A stretch of 64,000 nt of DNA from Thermobifida alba (GCF_023208015.1 NZ_CP051627.1:1364001-1428000), one strand, 5' to 3'. Counted from the stretch's first letter, positions 17,295-26,469 are shown. Program-made: numbers and translations. Notes: generated from the letters alone by a model not told the origin.

Positions 17295-17464
17295 CAAACA
17301 GTCGGACCGGGGAGAACGGACGGTCCACCCCGGAGCGTCGCTCCTCGAACCGCGGCCCGCTGTCTCCTCCAGCCGGCCGACGGACCTGCACCTTCGCCCC
17401 CGCCCCGAGCAACCGCGGGAAAGGCCCCGCCGGACCGCTCAGGGCTCCCCTTCCCCGAGGACGC

Positions 17465-19906
17465 CTAGTCGTCGATCCGTACGGTGCCCGCGGCGCCGTC
17501 GACGGTGATGCGCTGGCCGGTGGCCACGGTCCGGGTGGCGTCGGGGACGCAGATGACGGCGGGGATGCCGTACTCGCGGGCCACGGTGGGGCCGTGCGCT
17601 ATGGGCGAGCCGGTCTCGGTCACCAGCGCGGCGGCCGTCAGGAACAGCGGCGTCCATCCGGGGTCGGTGGTGGGAGCCACGAGGATCTCGCCCGGTTCGA
17701 TGCGCGCCCCGGCCGGGTCGAGGACCACGCGCGCCGGTCCGCTCGCCACGCCGGGGGCGGCGGCGGTCCCGACCAGCGCTCCGTCGGGGGCGGGGCCGCT
17801 CGGCGCGAGCGCCTCCAGGTCGGTGCCGTCGGACAGCAGCAGGCCGGGCACGCGGCGGCGCCGGGCCTCCCGCTCGTGGGTGGCGCGGCGTCGGGCGACC
17901 AGGTCCCGCAGGTCCTCGCCCGCCGCGGCGGCGTACGCTTCGCGCAGGTGGAGGAACATGATGTCGTCGGCGCGGTCCAGCAGTCCGCGCGCGGCCAGTT
18001 CCTGCCCGGCGGCCAGAAGCTGCCTGCGGCTCTCCGCCAGGGGGTGCAGCCAGGAGAACTTGGCCAGTTCCCGCAGTCCGGCCAGGGCGCGGGCCCGGCG
18101 GAGGAGGAAGTGCGCCAGGCGGGCGCGGACGGGACGGGTGGTGCGGGCGCGGCGGGTCAGCCGTGTCAGTGCGGCCTCGGCCTGGCGGGCGGCTTCGGCG
18201 AAGCGCCGGTCGGGGGCCTGTTCGGGGTCGGTCAGCCGCAGGTAGTTGGCCAGGGCGGCGAACAGCGGGGCCGGGTCCTCGGCCCAGCGGGGCACGCCCA
18301 CGTCGACCTCGGCGGCGCCGCGGTGGCCGTAGGCGTCGAGGAAGGCGGTCAGGCCGATGTCGGGCAGGGTGCCGTTGCGGTGGCGTTCGGCCAGCTGGGC
18401 GGGCGGGGTGTGCAGCAGCAGGCCGCGGTGCTCGTGCGCGTGGGCCGCCAGCTGCCACAGGCGCAGGTCCATCTCGGTGGTGACGTTGTGCGGCATGCCG
18501 CGCAGCACGGCGTCGACCTCGCCGCTGTCGGCGGCGCCGGAGAGCAGCAGGGCCGCGATCCGGCTGGCCAGCATGCCGGTGGCCAGCGGCGCCACGGCCC
18601 GCCGCAGGCCCCGGCTGTGGAAGAAGGAGCTCTGCAGCCGCTGGGCGAAGCGCAGCCGTTGGGTCGCTGCGGCGCTGTCCAGGGCCGCGGGCGGGATCAC
18701 GTGCTCCCTGGCTTCTTCGGGCAGGCGCAGGGCGCGCCGGCGGGCCTGGGTGGGGCGGGCCAGGGCGCGGACCGCGCCGACGGTCAGGGCGGGGGCGAAG
18801 GACAGCGCGATCCTCAGCAGTGTGCCCAGGCGGTAGGGCCTGCCCCGCTGCGGGGCGAAGCGCGGGTCGTCCATCAGGCGTGTCAGTGCCGTGGCCGCTC
18901 GCGGTCCGTACAGGCGCAGGGTTTCGGGCAGCAGGGCGCGGCCAGTGCGGTGGCGGACGAAGTCGGTCAGGTCCAGGTAGGGCCGGCCTGCTGTGTCCAC
19001 GATCTGCGGCGGGCCGTCGACGGGGTCGGTGCGGATTCCGCCGAGGTCGGCCACGGCTGCCGCGGCGGCGCGGAACAGTGACATGCCCATCGGGGTGAAG
19101 GGGCGGAGCATGCCTTCCAGGTGGCCGAATTCGAGGTAGACGCGCGGCTGGGGCAGGTCGGTGGGCGGCGGCGGGGGGAACAGGGTGGTGATGGGGCGGG
19201 ACTGCAGCAGCCAGAGGCGGCCGTCGTGGTCGAAGACCCATTCGATGTCCTGCGGTGCGCCGAAGTGCTGTTGGACGCGGCGGCCCGTGGCGTGGAGCCG
19301 GGCCAGTTGGGCGGTGTCCAGGCAGCCGGCGGCCGTTCGGGGCGGGTCGGGGCCCAGGACGTGGTGGTCGACGTCGGCTGAGCCGTCGACCACGGTGGTG
19401 CCCGGGCCGGGGGCTGCGTCGATGACCGTTTCGGTGCGGCATCCGGTGACCGGGTTGGCGGTGAACAGCACTCCGGCGGTCCGGGCGTCCACCATGCGTT
19501 GGACGATGACGGCCATGGCGGCGGAGTCCTCGTCGATTCCGTTGGCCCGGCGGTAGGCGACGGCTCGCGGGGTGTGCAGGGACGCCCAGCAGGCGGTGAC
19601 GGCGTCGACGAGCGCGTCGGGGCCGGTCACGTCGAGGAAGGTGTCCTGTTGTCCGGCGAAGCTGGCGTCGGGCAGGTCCTCGGTGGTGGCGCTGGAGCGT
19701 ACCGCGACCGGTCCGCCGCCCAGGTCCCGGTAGGCGGCGAGCAGTTCGCCGGTGGGGACGGCTCCCTCCCGGTGGGCCCGGGTGGTCAGGCAGAATCCGG
19801 CGGGGACCGTCTCGCCTGCGCTGAGGAGTTCCCCGAGCCCGGCGGCCTTGCCGCCCACCAGGTGGGCCATGCGGGCGTCCACCCGGGCGAGGTCGACGAT
19901 TCTCAT
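17465..19906 (-). CDS. Rifampin phosphotransferase/PEP-synthase-like enzyme
   Basis: An 813-aa protein with the three-part order of PEP-utilising enzymes. The N-terminal ATP-grasp domain begins with MRIVDLARVDARMAHLVGGKAAGLGELL and VRSSATTEDLPDASFAGQQDTFLDV, and includes ENPVTG-like TANPVTG and IEWVFDHDGRLWLLQSRPIT. A long middle domain (about residues 290-710) follows. The C-terminal swivelling His domain ends with TETGSPIAHGPTVAREYGIPAV, where AHG supplies the catalytic His. Length and layout fit rifampin phosphotransferase (about 860 aa), which inactivates rifamycins. A PEP-synthase-type role is possible. The neighbouring ABC-F gene supports antibiotic tolerance. Confidence 0.75.
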   Translation of the reverse strand: MRIVDLARVDARMAHLVGGKAAGLGELLSAGETVPAGFCLTTRAHREGAVPTGELLAAYRDLGGGPVAVRSSATTEDLPDASFAGQQDTFLDVTGPDALVDAVTACWASLHTPRAVAYRRANGIDEDSAAMAVIVQRMVDARTAGVLFTANPVTGCRTETVIDAAPGPGTTVVDGSADVDHHVLGPDPPRTAAGCLDTAQLARLHATGRRVQQHFGAPQDIEWVFDHDGRLWLLQSRPITTLFPPPPPTDLPQPRVYLEFGHLEGMLRPFTPMGMSLFRAAAAAVADLGGIRTDPVDGPPQIVDTAGRPYLDLTDFVRHRTGRALLPETLRLYGPRAATALTRLMDDPRFAPQRGRPYRLGTLLRIALSFAPALTVGAVRALARPTQARRRALRLPEEAREHVIPPAALDSAAATQRLRFAQRLQSSFFHSRGLRRAVAPLATGMLASRIAALLLSGAADSGEVDAVLRGMPHNVTTEMDLRLWQLAAHAHEHRGLLLHTPPAQLAERHRNGTLPDIGLTAFLDAYGHRGAAEVDVGVPRWAEDPAPLFAALANYLRLTDPEQAPDRRFAEAARQAEAALTRLTRRARTTRPVRARLAHFLLRRARALAGLRELAKFSWLHPLAESRRQLLAAGQELAARGLLDRADDIMFLHLREAYAAAAGEDLRDLVARRRATHEREARRRRVPGLLLSDGTDLEALAPSGPAPDGALVGTAAAPGVASGPARVVLDPAGARIEPGEILVAPTTDPGWTPLFLTAAALVTETGSPIAHGPTVAREYGIPAVICVPDATRTVATGQRITVDGAAGTVRIDD

Positions 19907-20374
19907 CCGGTGTCCTCTCCGCGGCCCCGGCCGGATCCCGGGGGGCGGCTGGCCGCTCGCCTGGTCGCAGGCGGTGTTGCGGCGCGGTCCCGTGCCCGCC
20001 CGGTGGCCGTGCCCGGCAGAGGGGCGGGCCTGCCGCTGGTTGTCTGCGGTCCCGGTGGTGCGGGTGCGGCCACCAGGGGCAGAGGCGCTCCCTCCTGTCG
20101 GGGCCTCTCCCCCGCCGTGCTGCCGGGCCCCTGCTGGGTCTCTCTTTGTCTCCTTCCCCCGGGGAGGGAGAACTCCCCTTTTCTCTGCCCAAGGGGTTCC
20201 TGTTCATCGGCTTCATCGGTGTCCGGGGGGTCGTGGGAGCAGTCCGGGCCCGCCCGGGGCGTGGGACGGGGGTGCGGTGCTCCGGTGGATGCGGTCGCCG
20301 CCCCGCCCCCTGCGCCGCAACCGTCCGCCGCCCGTTGCCAGGACCGGAGTGTGCCGCGGCCCCGGCCCGGTTCC
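19907..20374. other. Intergenic stretch upstream of the PEP-synthase-like gene
   Basis: About 470 bp lacking a frame with normal codon use. It separates two genes on the minus strand. It contains a run of short poly-C/poly-G patches around 20155-20190. No clear promoter or RNA could be assigned. Confidence 0.35.
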
Positions 20375-20417
20375 CCTGTTGGTGCGGCGCACCGCGGGCA
20401 CGCCGCACCAACAGGGC
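20375..20417 (-). terminator. Hairpin just downstream of the ABC-F gene
   Basis: Perfect 16-bp arms (20375-20390 and 20402-20417, starting CCCTGTTGGTGCGGCG) with an 11-base loop begin 9 bases after the end of the ABC-F gene in its direction. No clear U-run follows; a GC-rich actinobacterial terminator is likely. Confidence 0.75.
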
Positions 20418-20425
20418 CGGGCGTG

Positions 20426-22036
20426 TCACAGGGGGACAGCGGTGGCCTGCAGGTCCAGTCGTGTGCCCTGCCACCGGTCGCGCAGCCGGCGGTCGTGGCT
20501 GACGACCACGAGGGTGCCCGCGTAGTCGGCGAGGGCGGCCTCCAGCTCCTCCACGAGGGCGGGGGACAGGTGGTTGGTGGGCTCGTCGAGCAGCAGGACG
20601 TCCGACGGCTCGCTGACCAGGCGCGCCAGGGCCAGGCGCTGCCGCTGCCCGGTGGACAGGCGGGCGACGGGCACGGTGAGCTGGTGGCGGTCGAACAGGC
20701 CGAGGGACAGCAGGTGCTCGGCGTGCCGGGCAGCGTCCCCGGTCCGTCCGCGGGCGAAGGCGGCCAGCACCGTCTCGTCCGGCCGGTCGTGCCGTGGCTC
20801 CTGCGGCAGGTAGCCGATCCTGCCGCGGCGGGTGACGGTTCCGCCGTCCGGGGCGAGGTGTCCGGCCAGGACACGCAGCAGGGTACTCTTCCCCGCCCCG
20901 TTGGGCCCGGTCACGAGGAGGCGTTCGCCGGCCGTGACGGTGAGGCTGGTACGGCCGAGCCGGCCCGTGACGGTGACGTCGGCGGCGTCGAGGACGACGC
21001 CCTGCAGGCGGTCGGCCCGCAGGGCGGGGGTGAACCGCAGCGGTTGCGGCGGGGGCGGTACCGGGTCCGCGAGGAGGCGGCGCAGCCGCTCCTCGGCGGC
21101 GCGCACCCGGCTGGCCAGGGACTGCTGCACCCGCCCGCCTGCCCGGTCGTAGGCCATCTTGTTGCCGTCCTTCCTCGCCCGGCCGGGGGCCACCCGGCGG
21201 GCGGTGGTCGCGGCGGCCTCGCGCAGCCGCTCGACCTCGGCCTGCCAGCGGGCGTGGGCCTGGGCCCAGCGCTGCCGGGCCGCCGCCTTCTCGGCGAGGT
21301 AGCCGGAGTAGCCGCCCGAGTAGCGGGCGACGGTGCGCCGGTCCGCGTCCACTTCCAGCAGGCTGGTGGTGACGCGTTCGAGGAAGACCCGGTCGTGGGA
21401 GACGGCCACCGTGGTGCCGCGCCGGGTGCGCAGGTGCTCCTCCAGCCAGTTCAGGGCGCTGTCGTCGAGATGGTTGGTGGGTTCGTCCAGCAGCAGGACT
21501 TCGGGGTTGGCCGCCAGGACGGCGGCCAGGCGCAGCCGGGCCTGTTGGCCGCCGGAAAGGCTGCCCACGGTGCGGTCGCGCGGCACGCCTCCCAGGCCGA
21601 GGCCGTGCAGGGCGCGGTGGACCCGGGCGTCGGCCTCGTAGCCTCCGCGTAGTTCGAACAGGGTCATCAGCTCGCCGTACTCGGCCATGCCGGAGTGGTC
21701 GCCGGCGGCCATCGCCGCTTCCAGGCGGCGCATGCGCTCCTCGATGGCGCGCAGGTCGGCCAGTGCGTGGTCGATGGTCTCCTGGACGGTGGCGTCGGGA
21801 GGCAGTTGCCCGTCCTGGGGGAGGTAGCCGACGCCGCCTTCGGCGTGGAGGACGACCTCCCCCTGGTCGGGCTGTTCGTGTCCGGCGAGCAGGCGCAGCA
21901 GCGTGGTCTTGCCGGATCCGTTCTCGCCGATGATGCCGGTGCGTTCACCTGCGGCGAGTGAGCAGGTCACCGAGTCGAGGACGGGGCGGCCGTCGAAGGA
22001 CTTGCTGACGGCGAGTGCGGTGATCTGGGTGGTCAT
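20426..22036 (-). CDS. ABC-F family ATPase (ribosome-protection type)
   Basis: A 536-aa soluble protein with two ABC cassettes and no membrane helices. The first has Walker A GENGSGKTT, signature LSGGQQARL and LLDEPTNHLDDS; the second has GPNGAGKST, LSTGQRQRL and LLDEPTNHLSPA. A charged linker joins them. I start it at ATG 22036, eight bases after GGAG, rather than at 22054. ABC-F proteins bind the ribosomal E site and displace antibiotics or act as translation factors. The operator-like palindrome upstream suggests inducible expression. Confidence 0.88.
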   Translation of the reverse strand: MTTQITALAVSKSFDGRPVLDSVTCSLAAGERTGIIGENGSGKTTLLRLLAGHEQPDQGEVVLHAEGGVGYLPQDGQLPPDATVQETIDHALADLRAIEERMRRLEAAMAAGDHSGMAEYGELMTLFELRGGYEADARVHRALHGLGLGGVPRDRTVGSLSGGQQARLRLAAVLAANPEVLLLDEPTNHLDDSALNWLEEHLRTRRGTTVAVSHDRVFLERVTTSLLEVDADRRTVARYSGGYSGYLAEKAAARQRWAQAHARWQAEVERLREAAATTARRVAPGRARKDGNKMAYDRAGGRVQQSLASRVRAAEERLRRLLADPVPPPPQPLRFTPALRADRLQGVVLDAADVTVTGRLGRTSLTVTAGERLLVTGPNGAGKSTLLRVLAGHLAPDGGTVTRRGRIGYLPQEPRHDRPDETVLAAFARGRTGDAARHAEHLLSLGLFDRHQLTVPVARLSTGQRQRLALARLVSEPSDVLLLDEPTNHLSPALVEELEAALADYAGTLVVVSHDRRLRDRWQGTRLDLQATAVPL

Positions 22037-22113
22037 GGAGGCGCTCCGAAGCATGCGGGGACGGGGTGGCCGTCACGGACGGCGGGGCGGGAGGGGTGCT
22101 TCGGAGGAACATC

Positions 22114-22157
22114 GGCAACCTCATTAATGCGACAACTGTTGCATTAATGAGGCTGCC
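22114..22157. promoter_or_regulatory. TetR-like operator or attenuator hairpin upstream of ABC-F gene
   Basis: The perfect 12-bp arms CCTCATTAATGC (22119-22130) and its complement (22141-22152) extend to 44 bp with one mismatch. The central AATGCGACAACTGTTGCATT is nearly self-complementary, a TetR-operator-like pattern. It is AT-rich in GC-rich surroundings and lies about 80 bases upstream of the ABC-F start. It could also fold as RNA in a leader and act as an antibiotic-sensing attenuator. Confidence 0.6.
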
Positions 22158-22438
22158 ATGTCGTTCGCCGGTACCGCAACCGGTTTTCGGGTGCCGCCGC
22201 TCACCACTCCGCAGGCCCGTACCGGTGCGGGCCGGGCGGCGGCCTCCGGCACCGGCGGGGTCTTCACCGGGACCGGGTGGGGTGCGCGGCGGTGTTCGCG
22301 GCCTGCAGGGCCCCCGTCCTGCGGGCCGCCCGGTCGCACCGTCGGCCGCGGGGTGTGCTGCCCCGGGGGCATCCAGGCGCCGGCTCACGCGCCGCTCCCC
22401 AACGCCCCCGGTGTCCACGGCCGGTGCGGGCCGGCCCG

Positions 22439-22816
22439 TCAGGTGTCGCGGCGGGGAGCCCAGGGGGTGGTGGGCTGGAGGACGGCCTCGCTCAGGGCTC
22501 GGGTGCGCAGTTCGGTGATCTTCTGGTACTCGGGGTCGGCGACCATGCGGCTGAACGCCTCCCGGCTGGGGTAGCGGACGACCAGGACCGCGTCCCAGGC
22601 CTGTCCATCCTCGGCGACCAGGGGCGTGTCACCGTCGCCGGCGTAGAGCAGTTCGGCTCCGTACCGTTGCAGGAAGCGGCTCGCCTGTCGGCTGTACTCC
22701 TCGTAGGAGGGGCGGCCGCCGGGGGCGAAGCGCAGCAGGTTCAGCATGACGACGGGGCCGCCCGGGTCCTCCTTCAGCAGACGTGCGAGGTCGGCGCCTG
22801 TGGGGTCGACTGCCAT
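22439..22816 (-). CDS. DUF1330-family protein
   Basis: A 125-aa protein from ATG 22816, ten bases after AAGGAG. It has GPVVMLNLLRFAPGGRPSYEEYSRQ near the start and AWDAVLVVRYPSREAFSRMVADPEYQ near the end, the DUF1330 ferredoxin-like dimer signature (VxxYPSxxAFxxMxxDPxYQ). The biochemical function of the family is not established; homology to ABM-type dimeric monooxygenases is the usual reading. Confidence 0.8.
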   Translation of the reverse strand: MAVDPTGADLARLLKEDPGGPVVMLNLLRFAPGGRPSYEEYSRQASRFLQRYGAELLYAGDGDTPLVAEDGQAWDAVLVVRYPSREAFSRMVADPEYQKITELRTRALSEAVLQPTTPWAPRRDT

Positions 22817-23462
22817 GTGGGCTCCTTGTCGTGGCCAGCGGCTCGGCGGCTGGCGTCGGCGGTATCGGGGCGGCAGAAGTGTAGACGGGTTCCCCCACTT
22901 TCGCATACCGTCCGGTCGGTACATGAGGGGTGGCGGTTCGCCCAGGTCAGCCGCAATACTCCCGAAAGAAGGGCAGACGAATCGCTCTTACCGGGGTTTT
23001 CTCCACGAAACGAGCCGACCGGCAGAACGGGAAGCGGAGTGCGGTTGCGCCGCCCCCTTACCGCAGGCGTGAATCTCCTGGCCCGACGATTCTCCTTTGG
23101 CTTCCCCCACCGCCCCGGGAGTTCCCGAACTCCTCCTCACGCACCCGCCCCACTCCCCCACCCCGCTCCGCTCCCAGACCGGACATCCCCCTGTTCACCA
23201 GGCACGATACCCGCACCGAGGAGAACGGGGACGATGATCGGCCGCAACCGATCCCGCACCTCATCCCATGACCGGACACCGCCGCAAACCAGCCCATCCC
23301 GCCCGATCCTCCCTTTTTTCTGCGCGGTCGAATGACCTCCCCTCCCGGCAGCCGGCCGGCACCGCGGCCGTATCCTTCTGCACAGCCATCAGACTTTTAT
23401 TCGCGCCGCCACCGGGAACAAGATGGGAAGCAAAAGAAAAATCCTTCTCCGGAAGCCGAGCG
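22817..23462. other. Intergenic region upstream of the graspetide cluster
   Basis: About 650 bp of non-coding DNA carrying the divergent promoters of the DUF1330 gene and thfA. The last 80 bp (23380-23460) are AT-richer and include TTTTATTCG, a possible -10 region, with an AAGAAAAAT stretch and GGAAG before the ATG. No hairpin or repeat stands out. Confidence 0.4.
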
Positions 23463-23717
23463 ATGGAAGTCTCTCCCCTTGTCCTGACCGAAGACCGCTT
23501 CCCCACCGGACTGCCCGGACGGCGCGTCCCCGTCCGTGTCGAACAGCCCAGCGCCCAGCGGCCGTGGGGCATGGACCAGGCCCGGCCCCCGCTGGCCGTC
23601 CCCCGCGCGGGCCGGCACGAGAAGCCCACCACCACCCGCGAGGAGACCGTGCCCACCCAGTACAGCGAGGACAGCGAGGTGCGGCCCGACGACTACACCC
23701 AGACCGTGACCGACTGA
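23463..23717 (+). CDS. thfA: Graspetide (fuscimiditide-type) precursor peptide
   Basis: An 84-aa peptide, ATG 23463, GGAAG site nine bases before. The leader (about residues 1-47) begins MEVSPLVLTEDRFPTGLPGR and includes a PWGMDQARPPLAVP stretch typical of ATP-grasp RiPP leaders. The C-terminal region is rich in Thr/Ser acceptors and Glu/Asp donors (PTTTREETVPTQYSEDSEVR followed by PDDYTQTVTD), as needed for side-chain ester crosslinks. The stop overlaps the next ATG. I recognise the arrangement as that of fuscimiditide from Thermobifida fusca, but I have not verified sequence identity. Confidence 0.85.
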   Translation: MEVSPLVLTEDRFPTGLPGRRVPVRVEQPSAQRPWGMDQARPPLAVPRAGRHEKPTTTREETVPTQYSEDSEVRPDDYTQTVTD

Positions 23718-24691
23718 TGCGCGAAGGCCCGACGGTGCTGGTGCTGGCCCCCGACGACGACGGAGAAGCCGGACGGGTGAGTGCACGGCTCGCCGAACGC
23801 GGCGTCGCCTGCTTCCGCCTGGACACCGCCGCCTTCCCCACCGCGTGCACGGTCACCGCCGAACTGGGCCCCTCCGGGTGGCACGGCACCATCACCACTC
23901 CCGAGGGGACCCTGGACCTCTCCGAGGTCGGCGCGGTCCTGTACCGCCAGCCCAGCCCGTTCGGCCTGCCCGCCGGACTGAACGCCTCAGAACGCCGCTT
24001 CGCCCAAGTCGAGGCCCGCTTCGGTCTGGGCGGGCTGCTCGCCTCCCTGCCCGCGCGGTGGGTGCCCGGCACTCCCGGCCGGGTCGCCGACGCCGAGTAC
24101 AAGCCGCTGCAACTGGCCGCGGCCGTGCGCTGCGGCCTGCTTCCCCCGCCCACGCTGGCCACCAACAGCCCCGAGGCCGCCCGGTCCTTCACCGCCCGCC
24201 ACGACGGCGGAGCCGTGTACAAGGCGTTCATGCACAAGGTCGTCGCCGACGACGGCCGGGTCTCCCTCATCTACACCAGCCCGCTCGACCCCGCGTCGGT
24301 CGACGGGCGGGTCGCCTCCACCATGCACCAGTTCCAGGCCAACCTGGCCGCCCGCAAGCGTTTCGACGTCCGCGTCCTCGCCAGCCGCCGCCGGCACGCC
24401 GCCGTCGCGATCACCTCGCCGGACCCGCGGGCCCGGCAGGACTTCCGCAGCCGCTACGACACCCTCACCTACCGTCCCGTCGACGTGCCGCCGCAGGTCG
24501 CCGAGGGCTGCCGCCGCTATCTGCGCCTGCTGGAGCTGCGGCTCGGCGTCTTCGACTTCTGCGTCACCGACGACGGGCAGTGGCACTTCCTGGAGTGCGG
24601 CCCCGGAGCGCAGTGGGCGTGGCTGGAGGAGGAGGCCGGGCTGGTGATGGGTGACCTGGTCGCCGACGCGCTACTCGAGGAGCTGCCATGA
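23717..24691 (+). CDS. thfB: Graspetide-forming ATP-grasp ligase
   Basis: A 324-aa protein overlapping the precursor stop by one base. It has the three-lobed ATP-grasp layout of RiPP ligases: an N-terminal VLAPDDDGEAGRVSARL region, the DAEYKPLQLAAAVRCGLLPPPTLATN lobe, VYKAFMH and RFDVRVLAS nucleotide-binding strands, and FDFCVTDDGQWHFLECGPGAQW with the metal/ATP-binding acidic residues. It would use ATP to couple Asp/Glu carboxylates to Thr/Ser hydroxyls of the precursor, giving ester macrocycles. It is translationally coupled to both neighbours. Confidence 0.88.
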   Translation: MREGPTVLVLAPDDDGEAGRVSARLAERGVACFRLDTAAFPTACTVTAELGPSGWHGTITTPEGTLDLSEVGAVLYRQPSPFGLPAGLNASERRFAQVEARFGLGGLLASLPARWVPGTPGRVADAEYKPLQLAAAVRCGLLPPPTLATNSPEAARSFTARHDGGAVYKAFMHKVVADDGRVSLIYTSPLDPASVDGRVASTMHQFQANLAARKRFDVRVLASRRRHAAVAITSPDPRARQDFRSRYDTLTYRPVDVPPQVAEGCRRYLRLLELRLGVFDFCVTDDGQWHFLECGPGAQWAWLEEEAGLVMGDLVADALLEELP

Positions 24692-25785
24692 CCGCCCCGC
24701 CCGTTCCCGAATGGCGACTCCTGCTGAGCGCCCTGGCCGACACGCTTCCCGAGGAGGTGCTGGCCGACCCCGGGTGGCGCCGCGCCTTCCTCACGGTCCC
24801 CCGGCACGTCTTCGTGCCCGGCTTCTACACCGACGAGCGGCCCCGCCCCCGGTGGGTCAGCCTCGACGACCCGTCCTGGCTGCCGCGCGTCTACTCCGAC
24901 ACCTCCCTGGTCACCCAGATCCGGCGGCATCCCGACGACCCGCACAACTGGTGGCCCACCTCCTCCAGCAGCCGCCCCTCCCTCATGCTGGCCATGCTGC
25001 ATGCCCTCGACGTCGCCGACGGCATGCGGGTGCTGGAACTGGGCACCGGCACCGGCTACAACGCCGCGCTGCTGGCGGCCCGCCTCGGCGAGGACGCCGT
25101 GGTCTCCGTCGACATCGACCCCGCCCTGGTGGCGGCGGCCCGGGCCCGCCTGGCGCGGCTCGACCTGCACCCGCGCGTCGCCGTGGCCGACAGCGCCGGA
25201 GGGCACCGCGCCGGAGCCCCCTACGACCGGGTGATCGCCACCCACTCGGTGGAGCGGGTCCCCTACGCCTGGGTGGAGCAGACCCGGCCCGGCGGCGTCA
25301 TCCTCGTCGACCTCCGGTCGGTCGGCAACGCCCGCGTGGGCCGTATCGCCCGGTTGACCGTGCACGACGACGGCACCGCCACCGGCGACTTCCGCGCGCT
25401 CCTCGGCGGGTCGTTCATGCCGGCCCGCCGCGAGGTCGCCGTGCCCGACCGGCGGCTGCTGCCCGCCCGCGACCTGCGCGAGGCCGCCACCCGGCCCAGC
25501 GAGCTGGGCGCGGACGTCCTGGCCGACCCGGACCTGGCGTTCGCGCTGTGGGCGGCCGAGCCCGACATCAGCTTCGTCCCGTTGGGCACGCAGACGCTGC
25601 TGTTCACCCCCGACGGCTCGTGGGCGAGCGCCCCGCAGGTCCCCGGCGAGGTCCAGGTCGCCGGGAAGTGCGACCTGTGGCGTTCGGTGGAGGAGGTGCA
25701 CGCCTCCTGGGTGGCGGCGGGCCGCCCCCGCGTGGAGGACCACACGATCACCGTGACCGAGCACGAGCAGCGCATCGAGGCGTGA
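24688..25785 (+). CDS. thfM: PIMT-like methyltransferase of the graspetide cluster
   Basis: A 365-aa protein with a 4-base overlap with thfB (ATGA). An isoaspartate O-methyltransferase-like core has PRHVFVPGFY, RVLELGTGTGYNAALLA (SAM site) and VSVDIDPALVAAARARL, and a long C-terminal extension (about residues 215-365) replaces the usual short tail. In fuscimiditide biosynthesis this enzyme methylates an Asp of the crosslinked peptide, and the ester collapses to an aspartimide. A convergent gene begins two bases beyond its stop. Confidence 0.88.
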   Translation: MTAPPVPEWRLLLSALADTLPEEVLADPGWRRAFLTVPRHVFVPGFYTDERPRPRWVSLDDPSWLPRVYSDTSLVTQIRRHPDDPHNWWPTSSSSRPSLMLAMLHALDVADGMRVLELGTGTGYNAALLAARLGEDAVVSVDIDPALVAAARARLARLDLHPRVAVADSAGGHRAGAPYDRVIATHSVERVPYAWVEQTRPGGVILVDLRSVGNARVGRIARLTVHDDGTATGDFRALLGGSFMPARREVAVPDRRLLPARDLREAATRPSELGADVLADPDLAFALWAAEPDISFVPLGTQTLLFTPDGSWASAPQVPGEVQVAGKCDLWRSVEEVHASWVAAGRPRVEDHTITVTEHEQRIEA

Positions 25786-25787
25786 GG

Positions 25788-26309
25788 TCAGATCGTGGCG
25801 CGGATGCGCGCGTCGTAGGCGGCGTGCGGTTCCAGGCCCACGGCGGCGCGGCGCTCGTCCAGCCTCTCGGGGTCCTCCACCTCGTACATCCGCACCCCGC
25901 CGTCGGGCAGGCGCAGGTACTGGGTGCCGTAGCGCTGCGGCATCCCCTCGTGGCAGCGGACGCGGTCCTCCAGGTAGGCGAGTTCGGCGGCGTCGGCCTC
26001 GCCCGCGGCGACCGCCTCGCGCAGCAGCGGCAGGCAGCGCTGCTGCAGGTCGTGCGGGGCGTGCTGGACCAGCAGCCACGCGGCGTGCGCGCCGTCCTGG
26101 CCCACCAGGGCGCGTCCCGGCCAGCCGTGCTCGTCGACAATGGCGCGCAGCCACGCGGCGTTGTCCTCGTCGACGGGGGTGACGACCCGCTGCCACTGCT
26201 CGGGGTCGCGGCCGACCGGCACGGCCCTGCGCGCCTGGGTGTCGCGGCGCGCCCGCTCCAGCAGTTCCTCCCGCAACCGTGTCGACGGGGTGGGGGTGTG
26301 GTCGTGCAT
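25788..26309 (-). CDS. DUF6624-family protein
   Basis: A 173-aa protein from ATG 26309, preceded by GGAAGGA. The core reads VDEDNAAWLRAIVDEHGWPGRALVGQDGAHAAWLLVQHA, then LPLLREAVAAGEADAAELAYLEDRV and QRYGTQYLRLPDG, matching the conserved DUF6624 sequence. The family has no assigned biochemical role. It is convergent with thfM and need not be functionally linked to it. Confidence 0.75.
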   Translation of the reverse strand: MHDHTPTPSTRLREELLERARRDTQARRAVPVGRDPEQWQRVVTPVDEDNAAWLRAIVDEHGWPGRALVGQDGAHAAWLLVQHAPHDLQQRCLPLLREAVAAGEADAAELAYLEDRVRCHEGMPQRYGTQYLRLPDGGVRMYEVEDPERLDERRAAVGLEPHAAYDARIRATI

Positions 26310-26423
26310 CGTGCGTCCTTCCTGGAAAAGGGTCCTGGGAGTGGTCACCTTGCCACGGAATCCGATCTCATCCCTGCCGTTGCGGCCGCGGGTCGTGTTT
26401 TCCGCCCGGCCCCCGCCGCGATC

Positions 26424-26469
26424 ATGCCCCCAGTGCCACAACCGCGGTCGACCGTGGCGCTGGGGGCAT
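26424..26469 (-). terminator. Hairpin after the membrane protein gene
   Basis: Arms 26424-26439 and 26454-26469 (16 bases, one G-T mismatch) close a 14-base loop, 25 bases after the end of the minus-strand gene at 26494. It separates that gene from the DUF6624 gene. Confidence 0.65.

Noticed and set aside
17439-20474. 1011-aa minus-strand frame overlapping the PEP-synthase-like gene
   Set aside because: The Arg/Pro/Gly-rich sequence is a frame shadow; the real gene at 17465-19906 has all family motifs.
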